From the NCBI GenBank assembly GCA_963756515.1, contig CAVWNV010000005.1, positions 124,001 to 188,000 of the forward strand: a DNA stretch of 64,000 nucleotides, given 5' to 3'. Numbering within the stretch: the first letter of the stretch is position 1; each line of letters starts with the position of its first letter. The notes under the pieces were generated by a model. The model ran no database searches. It saw only the letters and a program-made list of their open reading frames with translations, and had not been told where the DNA came from. Origin of the DNA: Bog-756 sp963756515 (GTDB lineage: Bacteria; Actinomycetota; Acidimicrobiia; Acidimicrobiales; RAAP-2). Of the stretch, positions 32,764 to 41,592 are shown one piece after another. A program made the position numbers and the translations under genes.

Positions 32764-35394
32764 CTCGAACGACTCCTCGAAGGCGCTCTGGGGGTCGCCC
32801 CGCAGATCCACCAGCCAACCGGACCTTCCGGCCACGTTGACCGTGGCCGGCCGCGGACCCGGGTTGAAGACCCGGACCTCGAGCGCACCTGCGTTGCGAA
32901 CGACGGCACTGACCTCGGCACCGTCCACCCTCAACGCGCTCCCCGTGGGAGGGCGGGTGCCACCCCCCGGGGCGGAGACCACCTCCAGCGGCAGGAGCAC
33001 ATCGTCGACCAGGGCATACGGGTCGTCGATACCGACGGCCAGGGCATAGTGGAGCGACACGCGACGACCGGTCATCTGCAACCCCTCGACCGGGGTCAGC
33101 GGGCCGGCCGGAAACGGTCGGTACGTCATGCCGGACCGGGACAACATGCCGGTGCAGCGGAGCACGGTCAGTGCCAGGGTGGATGCCGTGTCGCCATCGG
33201 AGCGGGACGTGATGTCGGTGAGCTCGTACTCACACACCCCGTCGTGGACGACGGTGAGTCCTCCGGCCGACACGAAACGGCGGGACGGGGCGGTGGGCAG
33301 GCCGAATTCGTCCGGACGGCCTTCGGCCGTGAGACCCCGTTCGACGACGGCGAATGCGCACTCGGCCTTCGAGGTGGAATCCGGCTCGGGCAGCGGCAGG
33401 TGTACCCGCAGGCGGTGGTCCCGACTCGGGTTGACGAACGACGTGGTGACGCGGACGGCGGCCTCGTCCGCCCTGAGCTCCAGAGTCGTCTCGATGGTCA
33501 CGGGCTGCTGCCCCACCCGGGCTTGCGAGTCCCCTTCGACGTGGTCGGGCCACAGATAATCGGCGGCGATCACGGCGCGGGCGCGCACCGGGCCGGCCTC
33601 GGTCACGCGCACGGACACCGACTCGGGTGTGTCGACGATCGAGTCCTGGCCCGGCGGGGAGTAGTTGTAGGAGTCCCCGAAATCCCCCCCGTCGACCAGG
33701 CGGCCGTAGCCGGCACGACCGTCGAGCGAGAATGTTCCGATGGACTCGTCGACCTCGACCGAGACAAGCCCGTTGGACAGCGCCACCGGCTCCCCCGGCC
33801 CACTGGCACTCACCGGATGGACGGGCGACACCGGCTCTACGGGTCCCCACCCGTAGCCCTCCACCTCGGCCACCAGCGCCGCCACGTGCCGGACCGGGGG
33901 CTGGTCGAGGCCCAGTCTGATCACTGCTTCGGGTCGGGCATCCATGCGTGCATAGATGTCCCGCTTGGCTTGGGCGATGGGCACGTTGTGCCGTTCTTCC
34001 GCTCCCACCGCGAACAGGATCGTGATGCCCTCCTCGTCTTCTTCGACGGTGAGGTCGTGGAGCCAGGTGTCGTGTTCGATCTGCGGGCCCTGGAGCATGC
34101 CGAGAATGGCCCGGACGGCATCGGCATCCATCTCCCGGGGGCTGGGAGGGTCGGTGCGTTCCCAGAGCACCTGTACACCGGGGCCGGGAGGCTCAGCCGC
34201 CCCGACGACCAGCTCGACGAGGCCACGTCGGGGCCGCGGCGCCGGATTGAGCACGTACTGGCCCGGCTCCGCCAGCGACCGCGCCAGTGTCAGGACGGCC
34301 CGCTCGGCCAGTCCGCTGGCGATGTCGCGCGCCTTGGCGTACCGGTAGAGGACGGCGTCAACGACGTCGTCGACCGAGCAGGCGCAGATGGAGTCGTGGG
34401 CCGAGTTCCGTACCATCTCCGTCCAGGCCAGCTCGAGCTGTCGATGTGGCCACTCGGACCGGGGTTGGAACAGCGCCGCCAGGGGCTCGGCCCGGCGCTC
34501 GAGCTGTCGGGCGGCCTGCTCCCCCAGTCGCTTGACGTCGACCCGGTTCGAAGTCACCCCCATCAGCATGTCGGCCCGGAACCCGGACCGGAGCTCACCG
34601 ATCCAGCGTTCCAGCCCTTCGGTCGGTGCCGCAGCCAGATACCGCGTGAGGGACGTGATCTCGAAGGCGAAGTCGTCCTGGAGGTTGTTGGCCTCGGCGA
34701 CGACGCGACTCAGCCCGGGTTGGGGCATGAGGTGGTCGGAACCGTTCAGGCACAGCAGGTCACCGAGCAGCCGGTCCCCGGTCTCGTCGAACAGGTCGGC
34801 CGTCCGCTGCACGAGGGCCTTGGCATCATCGGGGAGCACGGCACCGTTGCCATAGCCGTCAGGGAGGTACTCGGTCCGCACTTCGGAACCGTCGGGTGCC
34901 TCCCAGATGAATCCGGTCCTGGTGATCGACGAGGGAACGCCCCGCCAGACCACGGCATGGGTGAATCCCGCCTGTCGCAGGATCTGGGGCATCTGCGCGA
35001 TGTGGCCGAACATGTCGGGCAAATAGCCCACGCCCATGGCCCCGCCGAAAACCGAGCCACGGTGCAGGCCCATCTGAAGGTTGCGAATGATGGTCTCGCC
35101 CGAGGCCAGGAACTCGTCCATCAGGACGTACCAGGGCCCCATGCTGATCCGGCCGGCCGCGGCCAGGTGGCGGAGCCGACCCTCTTCGCCGGGACGAATC
35201 TCGAGGTAGTCGTCCACCGCGGCCATCTGTCCGTCCAACATGAAGTGCGAGTAGCCGTCGTCCGACTCGAGCAGGGGCAGGAGCACGTCGAACAGGTCGA
35301 CCAGATTGAGCCGGAAGGTCTGGAAGGAGCGGTACCACTCGCGATCCCAGTGGGTGTGGGGCACGATGGCGACGCGGCGGGTTGGCATGTCCAT
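32719..35394 (-). CDS. GH38 alpha-mannosidase
   Basis: 891 aa, cytosolic. The zinc-site motif PHTHWDREW lies at 12-20; catalytic nucleophile Asp is in GYLPDMFGH near 130; a further zinc-site histidine and the helix-bundle segment are RNSAHDSICACSVDDVVD. The C-terminal beta-sandwich domains follow. It cleaves alpha-mannosides with retention. ATG 35394 (or 35388) opens at the MPTRRVAIVPHTHWD start; upstream codons are non-conserved. Together with the convergent GH78 rhamnosidase it suggests breakdown of a rhamnose- and mannose-bearing oligosaccharide. Confidence 0.92.
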   Translation of the reverse strand: MDMPTRRVAIVPHTHWDREWYRSFQTFRLNLVDLFDVLLPLLESDDGYSHFMLDGQMAAVDDYLEIRPGEEGRLRHLAAAGRISMGPWYVLMDEFLASGETIIRNLQMGLHRGSVFGGAMGVGYLPDMFGHIAQMPQILRQAGFTHAVVWRGVPSSITRTGFIWEAPDGSEVRTEYLPDGYGNGAVLPDDAKALVQRTADLFDETGDRLLGDLLCLNGSDHLMPQPGLSRVVAEANNLQDDFAFEITSLTRYLAAAPTEGLERWIGELRSGFRADMLMGVTSNRVDVKRLGEQAARQLERRAEPLAALFQPRSEWPHRQLELAWTEMVRNSAHDSICACSVDDVVDAVLYRYAKARDIASGLAERAVLTLARSLAEPGQYVLNPAPRPRRGLVELVVGAAEPPGPGVQVLWERTDPPSPREMDADAVRAILGMLQGPQIEHDTWLHDLTVEEDEEGITILFAVGAEERHNVPIAQAKRDIYARMDARPEAVIRLGLDQPPVRHVAALVAEVEGYGWGPVEPVSPVHPVSASGPGEPVALSNGLVSVEVDESIGTFSLDGRAGYGRLVDGGDFGDSYNYSPPGQDSIVDTPESVSVRVTEAGPVRARAVIAADYLWPDHVEGDSQARVGQQPVTIETTLELRADEAAVRVTTSFVNPSRDHRLRVHLPLPEPDSTSKAECAFAVVERGLTAEGRPDEFGLPTAPSRRFVSAGGLTVVHDGVCEYELTDITSRSDGDTASTLALTVLRCTGMLSRSGMTYRPFPAGPLTPVEGLQMTGRRVSLHYALAVGIDDPYALVDDVLLPLEVVSAPGGGTRPPTGSALRVDGAEVSAVVRNAGALEVRVFNPGPRPATVNVAGRSGWLVDLRGDPQSAFEESFELRPFGLVTVRLHDD

Positions 35395-35465
35395 CAGCGT
35401 AGAGCGGGCGCTCACCGGGTAACGGCCCGCGGTGCGGACCTGGTGACCAGGGCGGGCGCGGGCGG

Positions 35466-36608
35466 CTACACGGAGTCGTGCGTGTTGGGCAGGGTCTGGG
35501 AGATCCACGCCAGACCGATGCACATCTCATCGGTCGAGCCGTCGCCCCAGGTGACGAAGTGGGCTGGTGCCTTTCGCAGGATGGGGAGCTGCTGAGCCAG
35601 TTTGGGGTTGTAGGCGCAGGTCACCTGCACCGGCTCCCCCGCCGTGACGGGAACCGGTGTGGCCAGGTTGTAGGACCGCTGGTAGTGGAAGTTGTAGTCG
35701 GACACGTCGAGGACCGTCTTCGCCTCGGACGTTCCCGGGTTGAGCACCATGGTCAAGGCCATGCCCAGCAGATGCATGTGGGCCTGCACCCTGACGATGT
35801 AGCCGCTCTTGGCGATCGACGACTGACAGGTGGCGAAGTCCCCCTCGGGAGGGTCGGATGGGTTGTCCCCGCAGAGCCCTTCGATCCCGTTCACCTCGTC
35901 GACCGCCTCCTGGCCGAAGCGCTTGCCTTCGTTGGCGAGCTCCGCGGTGCGGGTGCACAGCGGGCCGCTCACACCGGCCGGACAGGGAATGTTGGGCGGG
36001 GCCAGCATCAGATCGAGATGGAGGGGAAGGAGCGGCGTCGAACTGGGCACCGTGTGGAGGATCAGCGAGTTGCTCACCGGCTTGTCGCCGACGAGAAGGT
36101 TGTAGTGGACCTGCATGATGACCAGGCTTCCGGCCGGCAGAGGGACTCCCGTACCGTTGGGCAGATCGTCCACCCCGTGGCCCGGAGCCCAGAAACTGAG
36201 CAACGGGACCTCGGCCAGGCCGGCGATGGCCGTGTTCGGCAACGCTCCCTCTCCGAAGCAGGACCAGCCCTTTCCGACTTCGTTGTCCCGCTCGGCGGTG
36301 GCGGCCAGTGACGGCGGGACCAGGTACAGGGCGGCGTGGTGGACTTCGTCACTGCCGGGGAGGAACTCGCTGGAGATGATGTACGAGTTCTTCTTGATGT
36401 GCGGATTCATCAAGGTGCAGTGGTAGTCGTCGGTCGATCCGGGCGCCTCGTGGGGCTTGTAGGGATGCGCCATCTTGAGGACGAGCTCCGTTCCCGGCTG
36501 GGCCGGGCTCGAGGTCGTCGAAGAGGCTCCCGCCGCCCCCGTTGCGATCAGGGTGGTCGCCACCAGTACCACCGCGAAGAGGACGACCGCCGGGCGTGGG
36601 TTCCGCAC
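35466..36608 (-). CDS. Secreted copper type II monooxygenase-like protein
   Basis: 380 aa. Signal peptide VRNPRPAVVLFAVVLVATTL with cleavage near AGA. Two successive beta domains resemble the peptidylglycine and dopamine beta-monooxygenase catalytic core: histidine pairs DEVHHAALY (first copper) and QAHMHLLGMALT with a nearby Met (second copper), plus IMQVHYNLL. Such enzymes hydroxylate with O2 and a reductant at two uncoupled coppers. Homology to animal enzymes is distant and activity is unproven here. It has extra cysteine-rich loops (NIPCPAGVSGPLCTRT, GLCGDNPSD). GTG 36608 is inferred from the signal peptide. Confidence 0.72.
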   Translation of the reverse strand: MRNPRPAVVLFAVVLVATTLIATGAAGASSTTSSPAQPGTELVLKMAHPYKPHEAPGSTDDYHCTLMNPHIKKNSYIISSEFLPGSDEVHHAALYLVPPSLAATAERDNEVGKGWSCFGEGALPNTAIAGLAEVPLLSFWAPGHGVDDLPNGTGVPLPAGSLVIMQVHYNLLVGDKPVSNSLILHTVPSSTPLLPLHLDLMLAPPNIPCPAGVSGPLCTRTAELANEGKRFGQEAVDEVNGIEGLCGDNPSDPPEGDFATCQSSIAKSGYIVRVQAHMHLLGMALTMVLNPGTSEAKTVLDVSDYNFHYQRSYNLATPVPVTAGEPVQVTCAYNPKLAQQLPILRKAPAHFVTWGDGSTDEMCIGLAWISQTLPNTHDSV

Positions 36609-36679
36609 GTCGTCAGCGTATCGCTCCCACCGACCGCCGGCTCGGGTGCGTCGAGATCCCGTCACGACGCCTGGTGCCT

Positions 36680-37891
36680 TCAGCGGAGATCGCGAGCCGT
36701 CGGGCGGCGGGCCGCGTCCACGATGGCGGCCCCAGTGGCCACGATTCCGATGGCGGCCCCGAGGAGGCACACCCCGGTCCAGCGGTGGCTCTCGTAGACC
36801 GAGCTGCCGACGGCGGAGCCGATGGCGCCCCCGGCGAAGTAGCAGACCATGTAGGCCGAATTGATGCGGCTGCGGGCGTCGGGCGCCAGCCGGTAAATGA
36901 TCGACTGGTTGGTGACCTGCAGTCCCTGCACCCCGACATCGAGCACGAGGATGCCCACGATCAAGAGGACCAGGTCGTGACGACCCCACCACAGGGGCAG
37001 GAACGACACGCCGACGAGACCGGCGAAGACCACGGTGGTGGACTTCGTCCAGCCGCGGTCCGCCCACCGGCCGGCCAGGTTGGCGCACAGCGCGCCGCTG
37101 GCCCCGACCAGGCCGAACAGACCGATGGTCAGGTCGTCGTAGTGGTACGGGCGACCGGCCAGCAGAAAGGCCATCGTCGTCCAGAAGACGCTGAAGGCGG
37201 CAAACCCGAGGGCCCCGAACACGGCGCGACGTCGGAGGACCGGCTCGGTGGCCAGCAGCCGGGCCACGGATCGCAGGAGGGTGCCGTACCCGATGTGCTG
37301 TCGCGGCTGTTCGGAGGGGAGTAACCGGGCCAACACCACGGACAACACGGCAGTCATGCCGGCGGCCATGACATAGACCACCCGCCAGCTCGAGGCCTGG
37401 GCCACCACACCGGAGACCGTTCGGGCCAGCAGGATTCCTATCAGAAGCCCGCTCATGACCACACCGACCACGTGGCCCCGGTGCTGCTCGTCGGCCAGGG
37501 ACGCGGCCATGGGCACCAGGATCTGGGCCGCCACTGAACCGGCGCCCACGACGAGGCCCACCGCGATCAGGACACCGATGTCGGGAGCCGAAGCCGACAC
37601 CACCAAGCCGCCGGCAGTCACCAGCAGGACGGCCGGGACCAGCCAGCGCCGGGTCAGCAGATCGCCGAGCGGTACCAGAAGGGCCAGCCCCAACGCGTAC
37701 CCGATCTGGGCGAAGGTGACCACGAGGCCGGCCGTGCCCGAACTGGTCCCGAACGACCTGGCGATGTCGTTCAGTACCGGTTGGGCGTAGTAGAGGTTGG
37801 CCACCGATACGCCGCAGGCCACGGCGAACAGGAGCACCAGTGCCCGGCTCATCCCGGACCGCCGGGTCGTCGCGGCGGTGACATCGACCAC
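36680..37891 (-). CDS. MFS transporter, drug-efflux type
   Basis: 403 aa with about 12 helices. Major-facilitator motif A is present as LGDLLTRRWLVP after helix 2, and VVGAGSVAAQILVPMAASL resembles motif C of drug:H+ antiporters. GTG 37891 is chosen: GGGAGG lies five bases upstream. It is divergent from a TetR gene with a 15-bp palindrome in between, the standard layout of a repressed efflux pump. Substrate unknown. Confidence 0.88.
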   Translation of the reverse strand: MVDVTAATTRRSGMSRALVLLFAVACGVSVANLYYAQPVLNDIARSFGTSSGTAGLVVTFAQIGYALGLALLVPLGDLLTRRWLVPAVLLVTAGGLVVSASAPDIGVLIAVGLVVGAGSVAAQILVPMAASLADEQHRGHVVGVVMSGLLIGILLARTVSGVVAQASSWRVVYVMAAGMTAVLSVVLARLLPSEQPRQHIGYGTLLRSVARLLATEPVLRRRAVFGALGFAAFSVFWTTMAFLLAGRPYHYDDLTIGLFGLVGASGALCANLAGRWADRGWTKSTTVVFAGLVGVSFLPLWWGRHDLVLLIVGILVLDVGVQGLQVTNQSIIYRLAPDARSRINSAYMVCYFAGGAIGSAVGSSVYESHRWTGVCLLGAAIGIVATGAAIVDAARRPTARDLR

Positions 37892-37937
37892 GGCGACCTC
37901 CCTCACACGGTGGACGGAAGTGACACTACCGTCTTTG

Positions 37938-37952
37938 TGTACGTAACGTACA
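37938..37952. promoter_or_regulatory. TetR operator palindrome
   Basis: TGTACGTAACGTACA is a perfect 15-bp inverted repeat (seven-base arms around one A). It lies between divergent MFS (start 37891) and TetR (start 37971) genes, where a TetR dimer would block both. Confidence 0.75.
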
Positions 37953-37970
37953 TGATCTACCATCGACCCT

Positions 37971-38570
37971 GTGAGCAGCGACGATGCTCCTCCCTCCCGA
38001 TCGATTGGACGGCCGCGGAGTGAACGGGCCCGGGTGGCCATCCTCGAAGCGACCGCCGACCTCCTGGTCGAAGGCGGCCTCGCCGCCACCACCATGGAGG
38101 CCATCGCAGTCCGGGCCGGTGTGAGCAAGGTGACCATCTACAAGTGGTGGCCTTCCCGCGGCGCCGTCGCCGTGGACGCCTACTTCCGCCGTTACGACGA
38201 GACCTACGCCTACGTCGACACCGGGGACCTCGCCGCCGATCTGACCGTCCAGATCGGACTGCTCATCCGGGCCTTCGGCGGCCGGGCGGGCCGCATCATG
38301 GCCGAGCTGATCGGACAGGCCCAGTCCGACCCCATCCTGGCCGGGACCCTGCGCTCCGGGTGGCTGCTGCCGCGACGGGAGGCCACGGCCGCCGTCCTGC
38401 GGCGGGCCATCAGGCGGAACCAGGTCCGGTCGGACATCGACATCCCCACGGTGATGGACCAGCTCTATGCGCCGGTCTACTGGCGCCTCATGATGGGGCA
38501 TGCGCCGCTCGGCGACGACCTTGCCGCCGACCTGGTGCGCAACGCCCTCGAAGGAGTGGCACTCGGCTGA
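37971..38570 (+). CDS. TetR family repressor of the MFS pump
   Basis: 199 aa. N-terminal helix-turn-helix: RVAILEATADLLVEGGLAATTMEAIAVRAGVSKVTIYKWWPSR, the classical TetR DNA-binding domain. The C-terminal ligand domain resembles the TetR_C_11 type (IGLLIRAFGGRAGRIMAELIGQAQSD). It should bind the palindrome at 37938-37952 and repress both itself and the MFS gene until an inducer binds. The GTG start is 19 bases from the palindrome. Confidence 0.9.
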   Translation: MSSDDAPPSRSIGRPRSERARVAILEATADLLVEGGLAATTMEAIAVRAGVSKVTIYKWWPSRGAVAVDAYFRRYDETYAYVDTGDLAADLTVQIGLLIRAFGGRAGRIMAELIGQAQSDPILAGTLRSGWLLPRREATAAVLRRAIRRNQVRSDIDIPTVMDQLYAPVYWRLMMGHAPLGDDLAADLVRNALEGVALG

Positions 38571-38746
38571 ATCGGCCGACCGGGACTGGGATCCTCGTCC
38601 CCGGGTGAATCGGCTGCGGTGGGCGACGACCGGCGCCGCCCGCGGCGGAAGTCGTCGCCACCCTGAGTACGCTCGAAGCGACACCGAGTCCTTCACCGGG
38701 GTGACGGGACCCTTCCGGGCTCGGCTCCAACCGCAACACCAGAGCT

Positions 38747-39919
38747 ATGGCCGACTACCAGATCCTCGTCCCGCCGCCCCCACGCCACCGGAGGGCATGG
38801 TTGGCGGCCGGTGTGACCATGGCGGTGCTCGCCGTGGCCATCGGGGCCTTCGCCTTCGGCCGGCACACCGGCGAACCGACGGGCAGCACCGGGGCCCATG
38901 CCGCCGGCGGCGGCGCGGCCAAGCCGGCGCCGACGTTGACGGTACTGTCGACCACCCCCTCCACCGGTGCCACCCAGGTACCTTCCGACCAGGTGGTGAC
39001 GGTCACGTTCAGCTCGGCGCTGTCCGACCCCCCCGCGACGCCGGTCTTCGCACCGGCGGTCAACGGCAGTTGGGCCAAGGTGGGACCGGCCACACTCGCC
39101 TTCACCGCCGCCGGGCCGTTCGTCCCCACCGCCGAGGAGACCCTGACCATCCCGGCCGGAACGGCCGGACCAAGCAGCACCCGGGGTGCCCGGCTGGCCG
39201 CTCCGGTCACGGTCACCTTCAGCGTGGCCCAGGCCAGCACCGAACGACTGCAACAGCTGCTGGCCCAGCTGGGCTATCTGCCGCTCTCGTTCACCCCGAC
39301 GGGGACCACCGCACCGAACGAAATGGCCACCCCCCAGACGGGCACCTTCGCCTGGCGGTGGGCCACCCTGCCCGCCGATCTGACCTCGTTGTGGACCGAA
39401 GGGGCGGAAAACGTGATCACCAAAGGCGCGGTCATGACCTTCGAGGACCAGAACGGCCTGACCGTTGACGGTCTGGCCGGCCAGCGCGTCTGGTCGGCCC
39501 TGCTGGCCGCGGTGGGCGGCGGCAAGACCGACGCCAGCCCCTACACCTACGTCGACGTGTCCAAACAGCTGCCCGAGACGCTCACGCTGTACGAGAACGG
39601 GGCACCCACCTTGAGCGGCATCGCGGTCAACACCGGCGCCCCCGGGGCCGACACCGTCGACGGCACCTATCCCGTCTTCGAGCACGTGACCAGTTCACGG
39701 ATGCAGGGGACCAATCCCGATGGGTCGACGTACGACGACCCGGCGGTGCCGTGGGCCAGCTACTTCAACGGCGGGGACGCCCTGCACGGCTTCGTCCGGG
39801 CCACCTACGGCTCCCCCCAGAGCAACGGCTGTGTCGAGATGCCCGTCGCCACCGCCGCCCAGGTGTGGCCGCTCACTCCGATCGGAACGTTGGTCACCGT
39901 AACGGGCCCGGCGTCGTGA
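38747..39919 (+). CDS. L,D-transpeptidase with Ig-like domain
   Basis: 390 aa. N-terminal membrane anchor (WLAAGVTMAVLAVAIGAFAFG), a bacterial Ig-like domain (LTVLSTTPSTGATQVPSDQVVTVTFSS), a peptidoglycan-binding-like helical part (RLQQLLAQLGYLPL) and a YkuD catalytic domain ending in HGFVRATYGSPQSNGCVEM, with catalytic His, Ser/Asn and Cys. It makes 3-3 cross-links in peptidoglycan or attaches proteins to it. It resembles actinobacterial Ldt enzymes, with an extra large linker. No operon partner. Confidence 0.92.
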   Translation: MADYQILVPPPPRHRRAWLAAGVTMAVLAVAIGAFAFGRHTGEPTGSTGAHAAGGGAAKPAPTLTVLSTTPSTGATQVPSDQVVTVTFSSALSDPPATPVFAPAVNGSWAKVGPATLAFTAAGPFVPTAEETLTIPAGTAGPSSTRGARLAAPVTVTFSVAQASTERLQQLLAQLGYLPLSFTPTGTTAPNEMATPQTGTFAWRWATLPADLTSLWTEGAENVITKGAVMTFEDQNGLTVDGLAGQRVWSALLAAVGGGKTDASPYTYVDVSKQLPETLTLYENGAPTLSGIAVNTGAPGADTVDGTYPVFEHVTSSRMQGTNPDGSTYDDPAVPWASYFNGGDALHGFVRATYGSPQSNGCVEMPVATAAQVWPLTPIGTLVTVTGPAS

Positions 39920-39971
39920 CGTCCCGATCGGAGCCGTAGGATCCGGTGGGACACGACCAGGAGGAGTAACC

Positions 39972-40937
39972 GTGGAGATGGAGTACCGACGGCTGGGTTC
40001 GACCGGATTGAAGGTCAGTGTGCTCTCGTTCGGCTCGTGGGTGACCTTCGGCCCCCAGCTGGCCGGCAGCCTGGCCGAGGACTGTCTGGCTGCGGCCTAC
40101 GACGCCGGCGTCAACTTCTTCGACAATGCCGAGGCGTACTCGGCCGGCGAGTCCGAGCGGATCATGGGCGAGGCCATCGCCTCGCTCGGGTGGGCCCGAC
40201 CGAGCTACGTCATCTCCACCAAGCTCTTCTGGGGCATCCATCCGGGACCCAACATGCGCAACACCCTCAATCGCAAGTACCTCCTGCAGGCCATCGACGG
40301 CTCGCTGGATCGGCTCGGCCTCGACTTCGTGGACCTGGTGTTCTGCCACCGGCCCGATCCCGAGACACCCGTCGAAGAGACCACCTGGGCCATGTCGGAC
40401 ATCGTCACCAGCGGGAAAGCCCTCTACTGGGGTACCTCCGAATGGTCGGCGGAGCAGTTCCGTGAGGCCTGGGACATCGCCGAGCGCCACCATCTGCACA
40501 AGCCGGTGGTGGAACAGCCGCAGTACAACCTGTTCTGGCGGGACCGGGTGGAACAGGAGTACGCCCACCTCTACGACAGCGTCGGCCTGGGCCTCACCAC
40601 GTGGAGCCCGCTGAGCTCGGGCCTGTTGACCGGCAAGTACCTGAACGGGGTACCGGCCGGATCGCGGGCCTCGCTGCCCGGCTACGAGTGGCTGGCCAAC
40701 CTCCTGACCGACCCCGAGCGCAACGAGAAGGTACGCAATCTCCGGTCCATGGCGGAGGAGCTGGACTGCACGCTGGCCCAACTGGCCATCGCCTGGTGCG
40801 CCAAGAACCCCCACGTGTCGACGGTGATCACCGGAGCCAGCCGGGTGGAGCAGGTCCACGAGAACCTCGGCGCCCTCGAGGTCATGGGGAGGCTCGGCGA
40901 AGACGTGTTGGAGCGCATCGACAAGCTGACCCGCTGA
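39972..40937 (+). CDS. Aldo/keto reductase (Kv-beta-like)
   Basis: 321 aa TIM-barrel NADPH reductase. The catalytic tetrad is Asp and Tyr in NFFDNAEAYSAGESER near 48-60, Lys in VISTKLFW and His in LVFCHRPDPETP. WSPLSSGLLTGKYLNG and the late ITGASRVEQVHENLGAL bind the cofactor. It is closest to the K+-channel beta-subunit or GPR/YghZ class. GTG 39972 has GGAGGAG five bases upstream. Substrate unknown; aldehyde detoxification is a common role. Confidence 0.92.
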   Translation: MEMEYRRLGSTGLKVSVLSFGSWVTFGPQLAGSLAEDCLAAAYDAGVNFFDNAEAYSAGESERIMGEAIASLGWARPSYVISTKLFWGIHPGPNMRNTLNRKYLLQAIDGSLDRLGLDFVDLVFCHRPDPETPVEETTWAMSDIVTSGKALYWGTSEWSAEQFREAWDIAERHHLHKPVVEQPQYNLFWRDRVEQEYAHLYDSVGLGLTTWSPLSSGLLTGKYLNGVPAGSRASLPGYEWLANLLTDPERNEKVRNLRSMAEELDCTLAQLAIAWCAKNPHVSTVITGASRVEQVHENLGALEVMGRLGEDVLERIDKLTR

Positions 40938-40955
40938 CGGCCGAGGCCATGACGG

Positions 40956-41522
40956 CTACTCGGTGGTCGGACCCGGGGCCTCGGCCGGATCCGCCGACTG
41001 GGGGCGGTGCCGGCTCCACCTCTGCCGCTGGCGCTCCACCGCCTGCTCGAGCGGGGTGCCGTCGACGACGGCCAGCTCGATCACCCGCCGATTGACCAGG
41101 CGGGCCAGGTACAACGAGAAGATCGCGGCCGGAATCTCGATGAATGCGGCCAGCACGATGGCCTCGAGGACCTGGGTCCGTCCGCTCGATGTGGTGATGT
41201 CGAACCATGCATCCACCAACAGCAGGGTGGCCGTGGCGGTGGCGGCGAACTGGACCCGTTGGTCCACCCGGAAGGCCATGTAGGCGGTCCGGGCCAGCAC
41301 CACCACCAACAGGATGTCGAAGCCCACCCACGAGAGCCGGTAGTGGTGCTCGAGGTTGCGCTTGGGCAGGGAGACGGCCAGATAGGCGATCCAGGGCAGG
41401 AGCACCAGCGCCGCACCTGCGTACAGCCATGCCATCCGGTGGGCCCGCCGACGACCCGCCGACAACCCGTCATCACCGTCCCGACTCACCGGCTGGTCGT
41501 CCGGCCCCTGTTGGCTCACCAC
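40956..41522 (-). CDS. Four-helix membrane protein, unknown
   Basis: 188 aa. Hydrophilic basic start (1-29), then helices near 30-48 (AWLYAGAALVLLPWIAYLAV), 60-80 (LSWVGFDILLVVVLARTAYMAF), 90-106 and 116-140, and a charged tail. DUF-type actinobacterial protein; no catalytic motif visible. Convergent with the aldo/keto reductase gene. Confidence 0.7.
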   Translation of the reverse strand: MVSQQGPDDQPVSRDGDDGLSAGRRRAHRMAWLYAGAALVLLPWIAYLAVSLPKRNLEHHYRLSWVGFDILLVVVLARTAYMAFRVDQRVQFAATATATLLLVDAWFDITTSSGRTQVLEAIVLAAFIEIPAAIFSLYLARLVNRRVIELAVVDGTPLEQAVERQRQRWSRHRPQSADPAEAPGPTTE

Positions 41523-41592
41523 GGTCCAAGCCTATGGTCGGCCGCGTGGGCCGGGCGACGCGTCCGGCCGGGGCCGGCATCGGGTCAGCGGG

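Noticed and set aside
33049..35595. 848-codon open frame on the plus strand
   Set aside because: Exactly antisense to the GH38 mannosidase, whose catalytic motifs are intact; low-complexity composition.
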